Positions 63,589 through 64,000 of a DNA stretch of 64,000 nucleotides are shown piece after piece. Position numbers and translations under genes: made by a program. Positions within the stretch are counted from its first letter, which is position 1; every line of letters starts with the position of its first letter. Origin of the DNA: RPQJ01 sp963778185 (GTDB lineage Bacteria > Pseudomonadota > Gammaproteobacteria > Steroidobacterales > Steroidobacteraceae); the NCBI GenBank assembly GCA_963778185.1, contig CAVZTF010000002.1:62001-126000 (forward strand), given 5' to 3'. A model generated the notes under the pieces. That model had not been told where the DNA came from. It searched no databases and saw only the letters and a program-made list of their open reading frames with translations.

Positions 63589-64000
63589 CCAAGGTACTTG
63601 GCGATCGGCGGCCCGACCCACCGGGTGACGGCGAGTGGCAGGTGCCGCCAGGCCGAGATCGCCAGGCTGAATTTCGGATTGGTCGGACTCAGGTTCGGAA
63701 CCGCACGGCTGCGCACCAGGAAGTACTCGTAGTACAGCGGCTCGGGCTCGAAGCCCCAGAAGCGCTTGAAGTTGTGGGAGCCGGTGCCGCGCTTGCTGCG
63801 GCCGAAATCGAACAAGCGCCGCCCCTGCTCGCGCGCGCGCTCCATGATCTGCCAGTACATGAAATCGTTGCCGCCCAGGCCGCGCGCCGCGAGCCTGCCG
63901 CCGCCGTAGTACGGCAACACCTCGTCCCTGAAATAGAACGACAGGCAACTCGCCACCGGGGAACCCTGGTGCGTCACCGTGAGGACTTCGCAGTCGTCGC
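63585..64000 (-). CDS. FemAB-like protein, XrtA/PEP-CTERM-associated (C-terminal part)
   Basis: About 138 residues are visible, running off the right edge. They contain DDCEVLTVTHQGSPVASCLS, PYYGGGRLAARGLGGNDFMY, REQGRRLFDFGRSKRGTGSH, FKRFWGFEPEPLYYEYFLVR and a stop at 63585. This is the C-terminal GNAT-like half of the FemAB-related proteins that accompany exosortase A; they are thought to transfer an aminoacyl or acyl group to a sugar or peptide. The ATGA overlap with the stp1-type gene shows it heads or belongs to the same operon. The frame is clean here. Confidence 0.85.
   Translation of the reverse strand, partial: DDCEVLTVTHQGSPVASCLSFYFRDEVLPYYGGGRLAARGLGGNDFMYWQIMERAREQGRRLFDFGRSKRGTGSHNFKRFWGFEPEPLYYEYFLVRSRAVPNLSPTNPKFSLAISAWRHLPLAVTRWVGPPIAKYLG

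Overview
The window is GC-rich (roughly two thirds G+C), densely packed proteobacterial chromosome. The gene set (PhoB/PhoR, TsaB, a YoaA-type helicase, GTP-dependent PEP carboxykinase, a phasin, DusA, TypA, SrkA, and a GlrK/QseG/GlrR-like signalling set) together with a type A exosortase (XrtA/EpsH, PEP-CTERM) locus points to a gamma- or betaproteobacterium, probably an environmental, polyhydroxyalkanoate-storing, EPS-producing gammaproteobacterium. I cannot name the genus. No tRNA, rRNA, CRISPR array, IS element or phage gene was found.

Layout. (1) 0-4.5 kb: phosphate regulation (tsaB, phoB, phoR, a porin, then phoU cut by the left edge), all on the minus strand. (2) 4.5-21 kb: housekeeping and signalling: helicase, phasin, pckG, FHA-adenylate cyclase, dusA/ybdK/N-formylglutamate amidohydrolase, a 1188-residue PAS/GAF/GGDEF/EAL protein, an MBOAT acyltransferase whose 3' end is missing, and typA. 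(3) 21-26.5 kb: a lipoprotein, a PKD-domain zinc metalloprotease lipoprotein, a vWA-domain lipoprotein, and galE. (4) 26.5-32 kb: srkA and a GlrK-like kinase, QseG-like lipoprotein and GlrR-like regulator, with a PEP-CTERM protein gene behind a near-perfect sigma-54 promoter between kinase and lipoprotein. (5) 32-64 kb: a large EPS/exosortase A locus.

How the EPS locus fits together. The right-hand minus-strand operon runs from the window edge leftwards: FemAB-like protein, stp1-type glycosyltransferase, XrtA exosortase fused to EpsI, stp2-type glycosyltransferase, amidotransferase 1 (asparagine synthase family), two more glycosyltransferases, an O-antigen-ligase-like protein and a polysaccharide deacetylase. 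Adjacent starts and stops mostly overlap by 4 nt. To its left are the accessory exosortase-A genes: acyl-CoA ligase, PLP-dependent decarboxylase, two alpha/beta hydrolases and an acyl carrier protein. There are also three sulfotransferases, a second polysaccharide deacetylase, an ATP-grasp enzyme, two GNAT-like proteins, a second asparagine-synthase-like protein without the glutaminase cysteine, and several secreted beta-helix or kelch-like proteins. A class I cyclic-di-GMP riboswitch sits in the only long intergenic gap (40.1-40.5 kb), upstream of two lipoproteins that share a duplicated Ig-like N-terminal domain. This suggests the cell surface is remodelled in response to c-di-GMP.

Sequence quality. 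Single-base frameshifts interrupt otherwise well-conserved genes (typA, the PKD and vWA lipoproteins, the acyl-CoA ligase, the riboswitch-linked lipoprotein). They become very dense between about 58.56 and 63.4 kb, where the frame changes roughly every 100 bases while the encoded residues stay conserved. I read this mainly as residual sequencing or assembly indels, so the exosortase genes are annotated as whole genes with a broken frame rather than as decayed pseudogenes.
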